From an uncultured Clostridiaceae bacterium (GTDB lineage: Bacteria; Bacillota; Clostridia; Lachnospirales; Lachnospiraceae), in contig CAUCBQ010000006.1 in assembly GCA_958441075.1 (NCBI GenBank), positions 1 to 35,992 on the forward strand: 35,992 bases of DNA. Reading direction: 5' to 3'. The position numbers were made by a program, and so were the translations under genes. A model generated the notes under the pieces. The model was not told the origin of the DNA. It did not search any database and worked only from the letters and a program-made list of their open reading frames with translations. Position 1 is the stretch's first letter, and each line of letters begins with the position of its first letter. This document shows, in pieces, positions 1 through 6,331 of this stretch.

Positions 1-2291
1 CTCATGATATGGGAAATCGTGCAGCAGGAGAGGTCATTTCCATTTTATCTTCGGACCGTAATTTGAACCTGCGTATTCATGAATTTGAAAATACGATTAC
101 AGAAATCAGCTATGAAATCAGGAATCTTACTATGGATCGTCTGATTGAACGGACAGAGATTTCTGACTGGTCCGGCAAAGATGGCGTTACTACAGTAAGC
201 CTCCCGATCCAGAATCTGATTTCCAGGGATGAAGCATATCTTTTGATTTTAAATATAAAGACGGCAGAGCAGCAGCTCCAGTATTATACTCGAATTATGT
301 GGACGGAAGCTCCAGGAGCTGCGAATATGCTGCAGCTGGCAGAAGAATTTACAAGAAAGAGCCTGAATTATGATCAGGCAAAGGATTTGGTATCCTATCT
401 GGAAACCAGTCCGGAGGAGGATAACAGTTCTCTGGGCCATGTGACAATCAGGGCCAGTTTTGATCATCTGACCTGGGATGGGATTCAGGCAGAGATGGTG
501 GGAGAACCACAGATTACGCTTCAGGCATTTGATGGAATTATGGGCCAGGTACAGGTTCAATATTATGTCCGGCTTACAGATGCAGAGGGAAATGAAAGTC
601 TGGTAGATGCAGAAGATAATTTTGCCATGAAATGGAATGAGCAGCGCATATATCTGATGAACTATGAGCGCAATGCCAACCATATTTTTACGGGAAGTGA
701 AGCCTCATTTTCAGGAAAACGGATTGTTTTGGGGATTTCTGATGAAACAGGGATCGGTGCTGTAAAGAGTTCTGATTCCCGATACATTTTTTTCAAAGAA
801 AATGGAAATTTATGGCGTTACGATCAATCCGATCATAAGATTATGTGTGTGTTTACATTTTCTAATGGAGATATAGAAGATGTGCGCAGCAGTTATGGAG
901 ATCATGATGTACAGATTCTGAAAGCAGAGGAGGATGGTTCGGCAGATTTTCTGGTTTATGGATATATGAACCGGGGGTCATATGAGGGACGGACAGGAGT
1001 AATATTTTACCATTATGATGCAGGAAGCAATACAGTGCAGGAAAAATTTTTCATTCCAGTTGCGCAGGAATTTGAAAAATTGAAAAGGGATGTAGAGCAG
1101 CTGGCTTATGTGAGTCCTGGCGGAATGGTATATTTGATGCTCAATGGAAATGTATTTGGTATTGACCTGAACAGTAATGAATCTATTTCTATTGCACAGG
1201 GGCTTACAGAAGGAACCTTTGCAGTAAGCCATGACGGAAGCCGGATGGCATGGCAGGAGATGGCGGATGATGCCCGGAATGAGATGATTCATGTGATGGA
1301 TTTCAACATATCCCAGAAACAGGAGATTCCTGTTTCGGAGGGAGATTATGCCAGAGTGCTGGGATTCGTGGGAAGCGACCTGATCTATGGATTTGCCCAT
1401 CAGAAGGATGTCTGGAATATAAACGGAAGAGTACAGGAGATCCCTATGTACGCCATGTATATCGTAGACAGCGAGATGAACATTGAGAGTGAGTACAGAA
1501 AAGATGGAATCTATATTTCTGATGTAGTGACTGAGGACGGGCGGATTCATTTGAAGCGTCTGATAAAGCTTGGAGATAATCAGTATTCCTATCAGGATGA
1601 GGATACGATTGTCTGCAATGAGAAGGTGGAAACAGATCCTCTGGAGGGAATCGGCTGGTATGCTTCTTCTGAGATGGGACGAATGTACTTTGTGCAGATG
1701 GATTCAGACAGGAAGGCTTCCGCCATAAAATCAGAACGGCCAAAAGCATTTTCATACGAAAAAACAGGGGTTCTGGAACTGGCAGGAAAGGGTGCTTCGG
1801 GAGAGAGAGGAGAGGTGGTTTTTTACGCTTACGGAGGCGGACACTTTCTGGGAGCATCCAGACAGTTTGCAGAAGCGGCAGAACTTGCCTACAGTAAAAT
1901 GGGATTCGTGACAGATGGAAACGGATACCTTGTGTGGGACCGGATCAACCGGCAGCCGATCCGCAATTTGAAGGACCCCTCAGGTGCGGCTGGAGCAGTG
2001 CTGGGACATCTGGATGGATTTACCAGAAGTACGCTGTATGAAGATGGTATCATGGTGATTGATGCATCGGGCTGTATGCTGAACCAGGTATTGTACTTTA
2101 TTGACAAGGGAATTCCGGTGGCTGCTTATCGGGAGGATGGAAGTTATGTTCTTCTGTCCGGCTATGATACCTATAACGTAACAATCTATGATCCGGCTGC
2201 CAAAGATACGGTGAAGATGGGATTGGGAGATGCGGCTGTATATTTTGAAAGTCAGCATAATCATTTTCTGTGCGGTTTGAAAATAGAATAA
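1..2291 (+). CDS. Unrecognised propeller-like protein, 5' end outside window
   Basis: The reading frame is open from the first bases of the window. The first in-frame ATG (position 9) has no ribosome binding site, so the true start lies upstream; about 760 residues are visible. The middle (about residues 230-560) has repeated short beta-type segments with aromatic and acidic residues, such as SRYIFFKENGNLWRYD and VSHDGSRMAWQEM, which look like TolB/WD-type propeller blades. The last 150 residues (VIDASGCMLNQVLYFIDKG, then GYDTYNVTIYDP) resemble a C39-like papain fold: a Cys is present and a late HNHF follows, but the order of catalytic residues is not convincing. I do not recognise a named family. 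Its signal peptide or membrane anchor, if any, would be outside the window. The gene ends at a strong hairpin, so it is the last gene of its unit. Function unknown; an exported or cell-surface role is only a guess. Confidence 0.7.
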   Translation, partial: HDMGNRAAGEVISILSSDRNLNLRIHEFENTITEISYEIRNLTMDRLIERTEISDWSGKDGVTTVSLPIQNLISRDEAYLLILNIKTAEQQLQYYTRIMWTEAPGAANMLQLAEEFTRKSLNYDQAKDLVSYLETSPEEDNSSLGHVTIRASFDHLTWDGIQAEMVGEPQITLQAFDGIMGQVQVQYYVRLTDAEGNESLVDAEDNFAMKWNEQRIYLMNYERNANHIFTGSEASFSGKRIVLGISDETGIGAVKSSDSRYIFFKENGNLWRYDQSDHKIMCVFTFSNGDIEDVRSSYGDHDVQILKAEEDGSADFLVYGYMNRGSYEGRTGVIFYHYDAGSNTVQEKFFIPVAQEFEKLKRDVEQLAYVSPGGMVYLMLNGNVFGIDLNSNESISIAQGLTEGTFAVSHDGSRMAWQEMADDARNEMIHVMDFNISQKQEIPVSEGDYARVLGFVGSDLIYGFAHQKDVWNINGRVQEIPMYAMYIVDSEMNIESEYRKDGIYISDVVTEDGRIHLKRLIKLGDNQYSYQDEDTIVCNEKVETDPLEGIGWYASSEMGRMYFVQMDSDRKASAIKSERPKAFSYEKTGVLELAGKGASGERGEVVFYAYGGGHFLGASRQFAEAAELAYSKMGFVTDGNGYLVWDRINRQPIRNLKDPSGAAGAVLGHLDGFTRSTLYEDGIMVIDASGCMLNQVLYFIDKGIPVAAYREDGSYVLLSGYDTYNVTIYDPAAKDTVKMGLGDAAVYFESQHNHFLCGLKIE

Positions 2292-2302
2292 AAATAATTT
2301 TG

Positions 2303-2349
2303 AAACTCGCCTGTCAGGTGAAAGCTTTTTTTACCTGACAGGCGAGTTT
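2303..2349 (+). terminator. Strong bidirectional hairpin terminator
   Basis: AAACTCGCCTGTCAGGT (2303-2319) is perfectly complementary to 2333-2349, giving a 17-bp stem with a 13-nt loop containing a T run. It lies 12 bp after the stop codon of the preceding gene. The distal T tract is short, so termination may rely mainly on the stem. Confidence 0.75.
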
Positions 2350-2351
2350 GC

Positions 2352-2379
2352 TTTACAAATCCTATTCTTATGGTATAAT
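2352..2379 (+). promoter_or_regulatory. Sigma-A type promoter of murA
   Basis: TTTACA at 2352-2357, a 16-bp spacer, and TATAAT at 2374-2379 preceded by TGG (extended -10). It sits just after the upstream terminator and about 100 bp before the murA start. Confidence 0.6.
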
Positions 2380-2480
2380 CTAAGAGATGTAAATAAAATG
2401 TGAACAAAGATTGAAAGAAAAATTAAGCCCTGTTTCTGCGCGGGGATTCCTTTATTTTGAATCAGTAATTGAGGTGTAAA

Positions 2481-3773
2481 ATGGAACATTATATTATAAA
2501 AGGCGGCAATCCGCTGGTGGGCGATGTGACCATAGGCGGAGCAAAAAATGCCGCGCTGGGTATCCTGGCAGCATCCATTATGACCGATGAGGACGTCCTT
2601 ATCGACAATCTGCCGGATGTGCGGGATATCAATGTTATGCTGGAGGCTATTCAGGAGATCGGCGCCAGTGTACACCGGATCGATCGCCATACGGTAAAGA
2701 TCAATGCGGGAAATATCAGAGAAGTGTCTGTAGATGACGAGTATATCCGACGGATTCGCGCTTCTTATTATTTTATTGGAGCCCTTTTGGGAAAGTACAG
2801 AAGCGCTCAGGTGCCTCTTCCCGGAGGCTGTAATATCGGAAGCCGTCCCATTGACCAGCATATTAAGGGATTCCGGGCGCTGGGAGCCGATGTACAGATT
2901 GAGGGCGGTGCAGTGATTGCCCATGCCATTGATCTGGTGGCAAGCCATATTTATCTGGATGTAGTTTCTGTGGGAGCGACCATCAATATTATGATGGCTG
3001 CGGCTATGGCAGAGGGACAGACAATTCTTGAAAATGCGGCTAAGGAGCCTCATATTGTAGATGTGGCAAATTTCCTTAACAGCATGGGAGCCAATATTAA
3101 GGGAGCCGGAACGGATACGATTCGCATTAGGGGCGTAGAACGGCTTCACGGCACAGAGTATTCCATTATCCCGGATCAGATCGAGGCAGGCACTTTTATG
3201 TGCGCTGCAGCGGCTACCAGGGGAGATGTGATGGTAAAGAATGTAATTCCAAAGCATCTGGAGGCAATTTCTGCCAAGCTGACAGAGATTGGATGCGAGG
3301 TAATTGAATTTGATGATGCGGTTCGTGTTGTGGGTAAGCCCAACCAGCGTCATACGGATATAAAGACCCTTCCGTATCCCGGCTTTCCTACAGATATGCA
3401 ACCTCAGATGGCTGTAACGCTTGCTCTTGCCAAAGGAACCAGCATGGTTACGGAAAGTATTTTTGAGAACCGTTTTAAATATGTGGACGAGCTGGCACGC
3501 ATGGGAAGCTCTATTAAGGTAGAGGGAAATGTAGCTGTGATTAACGGTGTAGAGGGATTCACAGGGGCTCAGGTAAATGCGCCGGATCTTCGCGCGGGAG
3601 CGGCTCTGGTAATTGCAGGACTGGCGGCAGAGGGCTATACCATTGTAGATGAGATCGGATATATTCAGCGAGGATATGAAAGCTTTGAGGAAAAACTCCA
3701 GGGACTGGGAGCCATGATTGAGCTGGTGGATTCTGAGAGGGAGATGCAGAAATTTAAACTTAGGGTAGGATGA
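2481..3773 (+). CDS. murA: UDP-N-acetylglucosamine 1-carboxyvinyltransferase
   Basis: First committed step of peptidoglycan precursor synthesis: transfers enolpyruvate from PEP to UDP-GlcNAc in the cytoplasm. The 430-residue product matches the family length (about 420-435). Conserved features seen: the N-terminal IKGGNPLVGDVTIGGAKNAA segment with Lys22-Asn23, the active-site loop LPGGCNIGSRPIDQH with catalytic Cys117, and the late FPTDMQPQ and FENRF motifs. An in-frame TTG exists at 2469, but GAGGTG at 2471-2476 places the start at ATG 2481. Many Firmicutes carry two MurA paralogues; which one this is cannot be decided here. It appears monocistronic between its own promoter and a hairpin at 3809-3840. 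The Cys at position 117 predicts fosfomycin sensitivity of this enzyme. Confidence 0.96.
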   Translation: MEHYIIKGGNPLVGDVTIGGAKNAALGILAASIMTDEDVLIDNLPDVRDINVMLEAIQEIGASVHRIDRHTVKINAGNIREVSVDDEYIRRIRASYYFIGALLGKYRSAQVPLPGGCNIGSRPIDQHIKGFRALGADVQIEGGAVIAHAIDLVASHIYLDVVSVGATINIMMAAAMAEGQTILENAAKEPHIVDVANFLNSMGANIKGAGTDTIRIRGVERLHGTEYSIIPDQIEAGTFMCAAAATRGDVMVKNVIPKHLEAISAKLTEIGCEVIEFDDAVRVVGKPNQRHTDIKTLPYPGFPTDMQPQMAVTLALAKGTSMVTESIFENRFKYVDELARMGSSIKVEGNVAVINGVEGFTGAQVNAPDLRAGAALVIAGLAAEGYTIVDEIGYIQRGYESFEEKLQGLGAMIELVDSEREMQKFKLRVG

Positions 3774-3808
3774 TGGCGTATATCCATCATATGGTTTTAT
3801 ATTAAGAG

Positions 3809-3850
3809 TGCCTCTGTCAGGAGTAATCCGGACAGAGGCAAAGTTATTTT
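3809..3850 (+). terminator. murA terminator
   Basis: TGCCTCTGTC (3809-3818) pairs perfectly with GACAGAGGCA (3831-3840), 10 bp with a 12-nt loop, followed by an A/T-rich tail ending in TTTT. Confidence 0.75.
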
Positions 3851-3893
3851 ATAAGGAGAGTTATAAAATGACCGGAAGAACAGGAAAAGTATA

Positions 3894-3922
3894 TTGACAG
3901 GACAAAAAAAATGATTTAATAT
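3894..3922 (+). promoter_or_regulatory. Promoter of the riboswitch-metK transcript
   Basis: TTGACA at 3894-3899 (perfect -35), a 17-bp spacer and TAATAT at 3917-3922. It lies about 45 bp upstream of the first riboswitch helix. Confidence 0.7.
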
Positions 3923-3960
3923 ATGCAGGTAGTCATTTCACAATAGAAAATGTTCGTAAA

Positions 3961-4195
3961 TATCCCTTATTCAGAGTGATGGAGGTATAAAGGACCTGTG
4001 AAGTCACGGCAACCCCGGTTGAGCATCCGCAAGCAGTTCTTAGGCGGTGTGCGAAAGGGCCGGAAGGTGCCAGCCTGAGCGAGGAGCGCAGCTGATAAAG
4101 CCTTTAGGGGCTTTTGGATACGCTTGATCGAGCAATAAGAGGATTTGAAGATCTGATATTTTCAAGTCCGCCGTTGCTGCGGACTTTTCTTTTTG
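3961..4195 (+). promoter_or_regulatory. SAM-I (S-box) riboswitch with terminator platform
   Basis: The aptamer shows the S-box order: CTTATTCAGAG, GGAGG, GGACC..GTGAAG, the invariant GGCAACC core (about 4008-4014), a variable P3 arm, GGAAGGTGCCAGCCTGAGCG, then GATAAAG closing P1 near 4094-4100. A variable arm of about 60 nt follows GGCAACC. Downstream lies a classical intrinsic terminator (4164-4190), so the expected logic is premature termination when S-adenosylmethionine is abundant. The element precedes metK, the SAM synthetase, which is the standard feedback target of this class. Confidence 0.92.
4164..4195 (+). terminator. Riboswitch-controlled intrinsic terminator
   Basis: AAGTCCGC (4164-4171) pairs with GCGGACTT (4179-4186) across a 7-nt loop, directly followed by a T-rich run. 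It is the expression platform of the S-box leader and ends about 90 bp before metK. Confidence 0.85.
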
Positions 4196-4282
4196 CCAGA
4201 GGGCAGAATTACATCTGCTTAAATGACACAAAACATAATACAGGAAGTATTTATTTTAAAGCAAAGAAAAGGAGAATGAGTG

Positions 4283-5470
4283 ATGGAGAGAAGATTATTT
4301 ACATCCGAATCTGTAACTGAAGGCCATCCGGACAAAATGTGCGATGCAATTTCTGATGCGATCTTAGATGCTTTAATGGAGCAGGACCCCATGAGCCGCG
4401 TTGCATGTGAGACAGCAACTACTACAGGTCTGGTACTGGTTATGGGAGAAATCACCACAAAGGCATATGTGGATATCCAGAAGATCGTAAGAGAAACCGT
4501 TCGCGAGATTGGTTATGACCGTGCAAAATATGGATTTGACTGCGATACCTGCGGTGTAATTACTGCTATTGACGAGCAGTCCTCTGATATTGCCATGGGC
4601 GTTGACAAAGCGCTTGAGGCAAAGGAAAACCGTATGTCTGAGGAAGAGTTAGACGCTATCGGCGCAGGCGATCAGGGTATGATGTTCGGCTACGCAAGTA
4701 ATGAGACAGAGGAATATATGCCTTATCCCATTTCCATGGCTCACAAGCTGTCAAGGAGACTGACAGAGGTAAGAAAAAACGGTACATTGAAGTACCTTCG
4801 TCCGGACGGAAAGACTCAGGTTACAGTAGAGTATGATGAGAATGGAAAACCGGCCCGCCTGGATGCAGTGGTATTGTCTACCCAGCATGATGAGAATGTA
4901 ACTCAGGAGCAGATCCATGCAGATATCAAAAAGTATGTATTTGATGAGATTATTCCTGCAGATATGGTAGATGAGAACACAAAGTTCTTTATCAATCCTA
5001 CGGGACGCTTTGTAATCGGCGGACCTCACGGAGACAGCGGTCTCACAGGCCGTAAGATTATCGTAGATACCTATGGCGGAACTGCACGTCATGGCGGCGG
5101 CGCATTCTCCGGCAAGGACTGTACAAAGGTAGACCGCTCTGCAGCTTATGCAGCCCGCTATGTAGCAAAGAATATCGTAGCCGCCGGTCTGGCTGACAAG
5201 TGCGAGATTCAGCTGTCCTATGCAATCGGCGTAGCTTATCCAACATCTATTATGGTAGATACTTTTGGAACAGGAAAGCTCAGTGAGGAGAAGCTGGTAG
5301 AGATTATCAGGGAAAACTTTGATCTGCGTCCAGCCGGAATCATCCGCATGCTGGATCTGCGCCGCCCGATCTACAAGCAGACGGCTGCTTACGGACATTT
5401 TGGACGTAATGACCTTGACCTTCCATGGGAGAAGCTGGATAAGGCAGAGGTACTTAAGAAATATCTGTAA
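4283..5470 (+). CDS. metK: S-adenosylmethionine synthetase
   Basis: Makes SAM from methionine and ATP in the cytoplasm. The 395-residue product has the diagnostic GHPDKMCD near residue 14 (His15 and Asp17 are the catalytic and metal residues), GAGDQGMMFGYA, and the phosphate-binding loop GGGAFSGKDCTKVDRSAAY near residue 270. The ATG at 4283 is chosen over an in-frame GTG at 4280 because AAGGAG at 4269-4274 is better spaced for it. Expression is set by the S-box riboswitch upstream. The gene ends at a terminator at 5486-5528 and converges with the next gene. The open frames on the opposite strand are shadows of this highly conserved gene. Confidence 0.98.
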   Translation: MERRLFTSESVTEGHPDKMCDAISDAILDALMEQDPMSRVACETATTTGLVLVMGEITTKAYVDIQKIVRETVREIGYDRAKYGFDCDTCGVITAIDEQSSDIAMGVDKALEAKENRMSEEELDAIGAGDQGMMFGYASNETEEYMPYPISMAHKLSRRLTEVRKNGTLKYLRPDGKTQVTVEYDENGKPARLDAVVLSTQHDENVTQEQIHADIKKYVFDEIIPADMVDENTKFFINPTGRFVIGGPHGDSGLTGRKIIVDTYGGTARHGGGAFSGKDCTKVDRSAAYAARYVAKNIVAAGLADKCEIQLSYAIGVAYPTSIMVDTFGTGKLSEEKLVEIIRENFDLRPAGIIRMLDLRRPIYKQTAAYGHFGRNDLDLPWEKLDKAEVLKKYL

Positions 5471-5485
5471 TATGAATATGGAAGA

Positions 5486-5528
5486 GGCATCTGCGCAGGG
5501 GTATGTACCGGCGTGCAGATGCCTTTTT
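5486..5528 (+). terminator. metK terminator
   Basis: GGCATCTGC (5486-5494) pairs with GCAGATGCC (5515-5523), followed by TTTTT. It ends 6 bp before the stop codon of the convergent gene, so the two units share this region. Confidence 0.85.
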
Positions 5529-5533
5529 GACGT

Positions 5534-6010
5534 TTAAGATTCATTCACAAGCTTGCCTGTTATGTGCTCCGGCGTCAGCTCCAGACACAACACATTGGAA
5601 AGAAAATGTTTGATTTCATGTTCAATATAGTCTGAATCATCCGTAAATTTCCGGCACAGGCAGCGGCAGATGGTTTCCGCCTGTCCGATGTCTGTAATCG
5701 GTCGGATACGTCCAAATACGACGACGCTTCGGATATTTAAGGCCCATTCTCCTTCTTTGCAAAAGCCCCTGTCATAGACGCAGTAGGAAGCCTTATCGCA
5801 GACGCGCAGGGCGTCGATCTTATGCCCGCTTTTTGCACCGTGAAAATAGAGCCTGCCATTTTCCTCACAGTACCAGTGGTCCATAGGGATACCATAGGGA
5901 TATCCGTTATCGCCCAGAAGAGAGAGCACTCCCCTGGGCTCTGTTTTTAAAATTTCCAGACATTCTTTCAGCTCCAGCTGCTGCCCGGAGCGTCTCATTG
6001 GTCGAAACAT
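5534..6010 (-). CDS. PNPOx-superfamily flavin-binding protein (NimA-like)
   Basis: A 158-residue single-domain protein of the pyridoxamine 5'-phosphate oxidase-like split-barrel fold. It shows the NimA/5-nitroimidazole reductase-like pattern: N-terminal RPMRRSGQQLELKECLEIL, GVLSLLGDNGYPYGIPMDHWY, then YFHGAKSGHKIDAL, which is the usual flavin phosphate-contacting segment. Members bind FMN or a related cofactor and reduce small molecules; the physiological substrate of most chromosomal members is unknown, and nitroimidazole resistance should not be assumed. The ATG at 6010 is preceded by AAGGAG at a 9-nt distance. It appears monocistronic and converges with metK. Confidence 0.85.
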   Translation of the reverse strand: MFRPMRRSGQQLELKECLEILKTEPRGVLSLLGDNGYPYGIPMDHWYCEENGRLYFHGAKSGHKIDALRVCDKASYCVYDRGFCKEGEWALNIRSVVVFGRIRPITDIGQAETICRCLCRKFTDDSDYIEHEIKHFLSNVLCLELTPEHITGKLVNES

Positions 6011-6123
6011 AGAAAAGATCTCCTTATTGTTCAGTTATATTCTTAAATTTGCCCAGGATATTTTATCATAATTTATAAAATAGAGGTAGATAAGATTTTA
6101 AATTATGCAAAACAACCAACAAA

Positions 6124-6141
6124 GTGTTATATATTTAACGA
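6124..6141. promoter_or_regulatory. Possible second Rex operator
   Basis: GTGTTATATATTTAACGA matches 11 of the 14 fixed positions of TTGTTAANNNNTTAACAA. It lies about 100 bp upstream of the adhE -35, where a second Rex dimer could assist repression by looping. In A/T-rich DNA such a match may be chance. Confidence 0.35.
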
Positions 6142-6224
6142 ACTATTTGGTGTTTAGTTGGTGATAGAATCATTTTGCAATATGAAAATTTCTGCTTAAA
6201 TCTTGAAAAAACTCAAAAATCAGG

Positions 6225-6253
6225 TTGACATTTTTTTAACGATGTTATATAAT
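6225..6253 (+). promoter_or_regulatory. Consensus sigma-A promoter of adhE
   Basis: TTGACA at 6225-6230, exactly 17 bp, then TATAAT at 6248-6253: a perfect consensus. Such a strong promoter is usually held in check by a repressor, in keeping with the operator immediately downstream. Confidence 0.85.
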
Positions 6254-6266
6254 GCGGATAGTTAAA

Positions 6267-6284
6267 TTGTTAATAAATTGACAA
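6267..6284. promoter_or_regulatory. Rex (redox-sensing repressor) operator
   Basis: TTGTTAATAAATTGACAA fits the Rex consensus TTGTTAANNNNTTAACAA at 13 of 14 fixed positions. It begins 13 bp after the -10, so bound Rex would cover the transcription start. Rex releases DNA when NADH/NAD+ is high, matching the role of AdhE in re-oxidising NADH. The rex gene is not in the window. Confidence 0.8.
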
Positions 6285-6331
6285 ACATTCCAGATAAAAA
6301 TACAAACACAAGGAAAATGGAGGAAATGAAA

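Larger units (their letters stand above)
6011..6331. other. Divergent intergenic region with adhE control signals
   Basis: This 321-bp A/T-rich stretch separates the PNPOx-family gene from adhE. It holds the adhE promoter (6225-6253), a Rex-type operator (6267-6284), and a weaker operator-like site at 6124-6141. I found no convincing promoter for the minus-strand gene beyond weak -10-like matches near 6065-6075. Confidence 0.6.

Noticed and set aside
2331..3401. Long minus-strand open frame opposite murA
   Set aside because: It has no ribosome binding site or recognisable domain and mirrors the codon structure of the conserved murA gene. The same applies to the minus-strand frames opposite metK, adhE and rtcB.
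6278..6331. TTG at 6278 as the adhE start
   Set aside because: It lies within the Rex operator, has no Shine-Dalgarno, and would add 18 residues not typical of AdhE; ATG 6332 has GGAGG at proper spacing.
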